NCBI GenBank assembly: GCA_002790675.1
Contig: PFVP01000039.1
Span: 1-15,045, forward strand
DNA from: Candidatus Moranbacteria bacterium CG_4_9_14_3_um_filter_45_14
GTDB taxonomy: Bacteria; Patescibacteriota; Minisyncoccia; Moranbacterales; UBA1568
Direction: 5' to 3'
DNA: 15,045 nucleotides
Position 1 is the first letter of the stretch. Each line of letters opens with the position of its first letter. The position numbers and the translations under genes are program-made. Under the pieces are notes generated by a model that was not told the DNA's origin, made no database searches, and was given only the letters and a program-made list of their open reading frames with translations. Shown here piece by piece: positions 13,975 to 15,045 of the stretch.

Positions 13975-15045
13975 ATGTGTGGAATCGTAGGGTATGTGGG
14001 CAAAAAGTCAGCAAAGGATTTTCTTGTAGAAGGACTGAAGCGTCTCGAATATCGTGGCTATGATTCTGCAGGTATTGCCGTGATGCAGGAAGTCAAAGGT
14101 ACACAGAAAATACAGACGGTGCGTGCTGTCGGAAAAGTCATCAATTTGGAAAATAAATTAAGTGAGCATATGAGTGGGTGTATCGGTATTGCTCATACCA
14201 GATGGGCGACACACGGCAAGCCATCAGAGAAAAATGCTCATCCGCATATCGATTGTCAGGGGACGGTGGCGGTAGTACACAACGGCATCATCGAAAATTA
14301 CCGCGAGCTTCAGGAAATGCTGATGAAAAAAGGGCATACATTTCGTTCGGAAACAGATACCGAAGTGATTGCCCATCTTATCGAGGAGGAAATGTCTGCG
14401 TCGGAAAAAACGGAGCATATTTTCGAAGAGGCTTTTGTGAAGGCACTGAAGCAATTGCGGGGGGCGTATGGCATTGTCGCTCTTTCTATCAGTGATCCTG
14501 AGATGATACTCATGGCACGGAAGAGTAGTCCACTGGTTCTTGGTATTGGAAATGGTGAGATGTTTATTGCGTCGGATATTTCTGCGATGATAGGGGACGT
14601 GAAACGTGTTGTGTATCTTGATGATGGAGAAATCGCTCTAGTAAAAAAAGAGAGTTACAGAGTAAAGACACTTTCAAATTGTATGAAAGAAAAAGAAGAG
14701 CTCGTTCTTGAATGGGACAAATCAGTAGCGGAAAAAGGAGGCTTCGCTCACTTTATGCAAAAAGAGATATTTGATCAGCCGAGAAGTTTTGCTGATGCAC
14801 TACGCGGACGACTCATACTCGAGGACGGTATGGCACGCCTCGGTGGACTGCGGGCAGTAGAGAAAAGATTGCGGTCTATCAACCGTATTATCATTGTTTC
14901 TTGCGGAACATCCTATCACTCGGCGCTCGTAGGGGAATATATGCTCGAAGAATACGCGGGGATTCAGACAGAAGTGGAAATGGCATCAGAATTTCGGTAT
15001 CGCAAACCACTGCTTGATAAGAAAACAGTGGTCATTGCCATTTCG
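13975..15045 (+). CDS. glmS: glutamine--fructose-6-phosphate aminotransferase (isomerizing), 3' end cut by window
   Basis: GlmS makes glucosamine-6-phosphate from fructose-6-phosphate and glutamine, the first committed step to UDP-GlcNAc and hence peptidoglycan. The frame is open from ATG 13975 to the window end (357 codons of a family-typical ~600). Start MCGIVGYVG places the catalytic Cys2 of the N-terminal nucleophile glutaminase domain. Further landmarks are RLEYRGYDSAGIA, HTRWATHG (74-81), HNGIIENY (102-109) and SETDTE. The linker FAHFMQKEIFDQP leads into the first SIS sugar-phosphate domain with SCGTS (309-313) and EMASEFRYR. The second SIS domain lies outside the window. No Shine-Dalgarno precedes it. 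The start is fixed because Cys2 must become the N-terminus. Confidence 0.97.
   Translation, partial: MCGIVGYVGKKSAKDFLVEGLKRLEYRGYDSAGIAVMQEVKGTQKIQTVRAVGKVINLENKLSEHMSGCIGIAHTRWATHGKPSEKNAHPHIDCQGTVAVVHNGIIENYRELQEMLMKKGHTFRSETDTEVIAHLIEEEMSASEKTEHIFEEAFVKALKQLRGAYGIVALSISDPEMILMARKSSPLVLGIGNGEMFIASDISAMIGDVKRVVYLDDGEIALVKKESYRVKTLSNCMKEKEELVLEWDKSVAEKGGFAHFMQKEIFDQPRSFADALRGRLILEDGMARLGGLRAVEKRLRSINRIIIVSCGTSYHSALVGEYMLEEYAGIQTEVEMASEFRYRKPLLDKKTVVIAIS

Overview
The window looks like chromosomal DNA of a bacterium, most likely a member of the Candidate Phyla Radiation (Patescibacteria). This is inference from the protein style (compact FtsK, RodZ with an Ig-like insert, bacterial LeuS and GlmS), from tight packing and from the lack of Shine-Dalgarno sequences. 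No 16S rRNA is present to confirm it. Every credible gene is on the + strand.

Layout. Positions 1-3800 are an accessory, probably anti-phage block: the 3' part of an ATP-binding/DNA-binding protein of the Schlafen-AlbA_2/COG2865 type, then a complete type III-style restriction helicase-nuclease (Res) with a C-terminal PD-(D/E)XK nuclease. The expected methyltransferase is not in the window. A 24-bp perfect palindrome made of two nested 10-bp palindromes (3843-3866) marks the border with the core genome. From 3986 onward come housekeeping genes: ftsK (DNA translocase), a rodZ-like gene (membrane-anchored HTH cell-shape protein), recA, a secreted coiled-coil/lytic-transglycosylase-like cell-wall hydrolase, a stand-alone CheY-like receiver protein closed by a strong terminator, leuS, a HAD-family hydrolase broken by one in-frame TGA, and the first 357 codons of glmS, which runs off the window.

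The core genes cover chromosome segregation and recombination (FtsK, RecA), cell shape and wall turnover (RodZ, the hydrolase, and GlmS feeding UDP-GlcNAc synthesis) and translation (LeuS). Gaps without an evident terminator suggest hydrolase plus receiver form a two-gene unit; leuS has its own promoter and terminator candidates.

The most unusual content is between genes. Three intergenic gaps (6355-6449, 8604-8754, 13074-13273) hold long, collinear, imperfect inverted repeats that could fold as extended hairpins or multi-branched RNAs. The first is built from the tetramer AGCT at a 9-nt period and has two mutually exclusive folds. Other points are TATAAT boxes 6-8 nt before the recA and hydrolase start codons, which predict leaderless mRNAs, and the complete absence of TGA as a terminal stop, set against the single internal TGA in the HAD gene.
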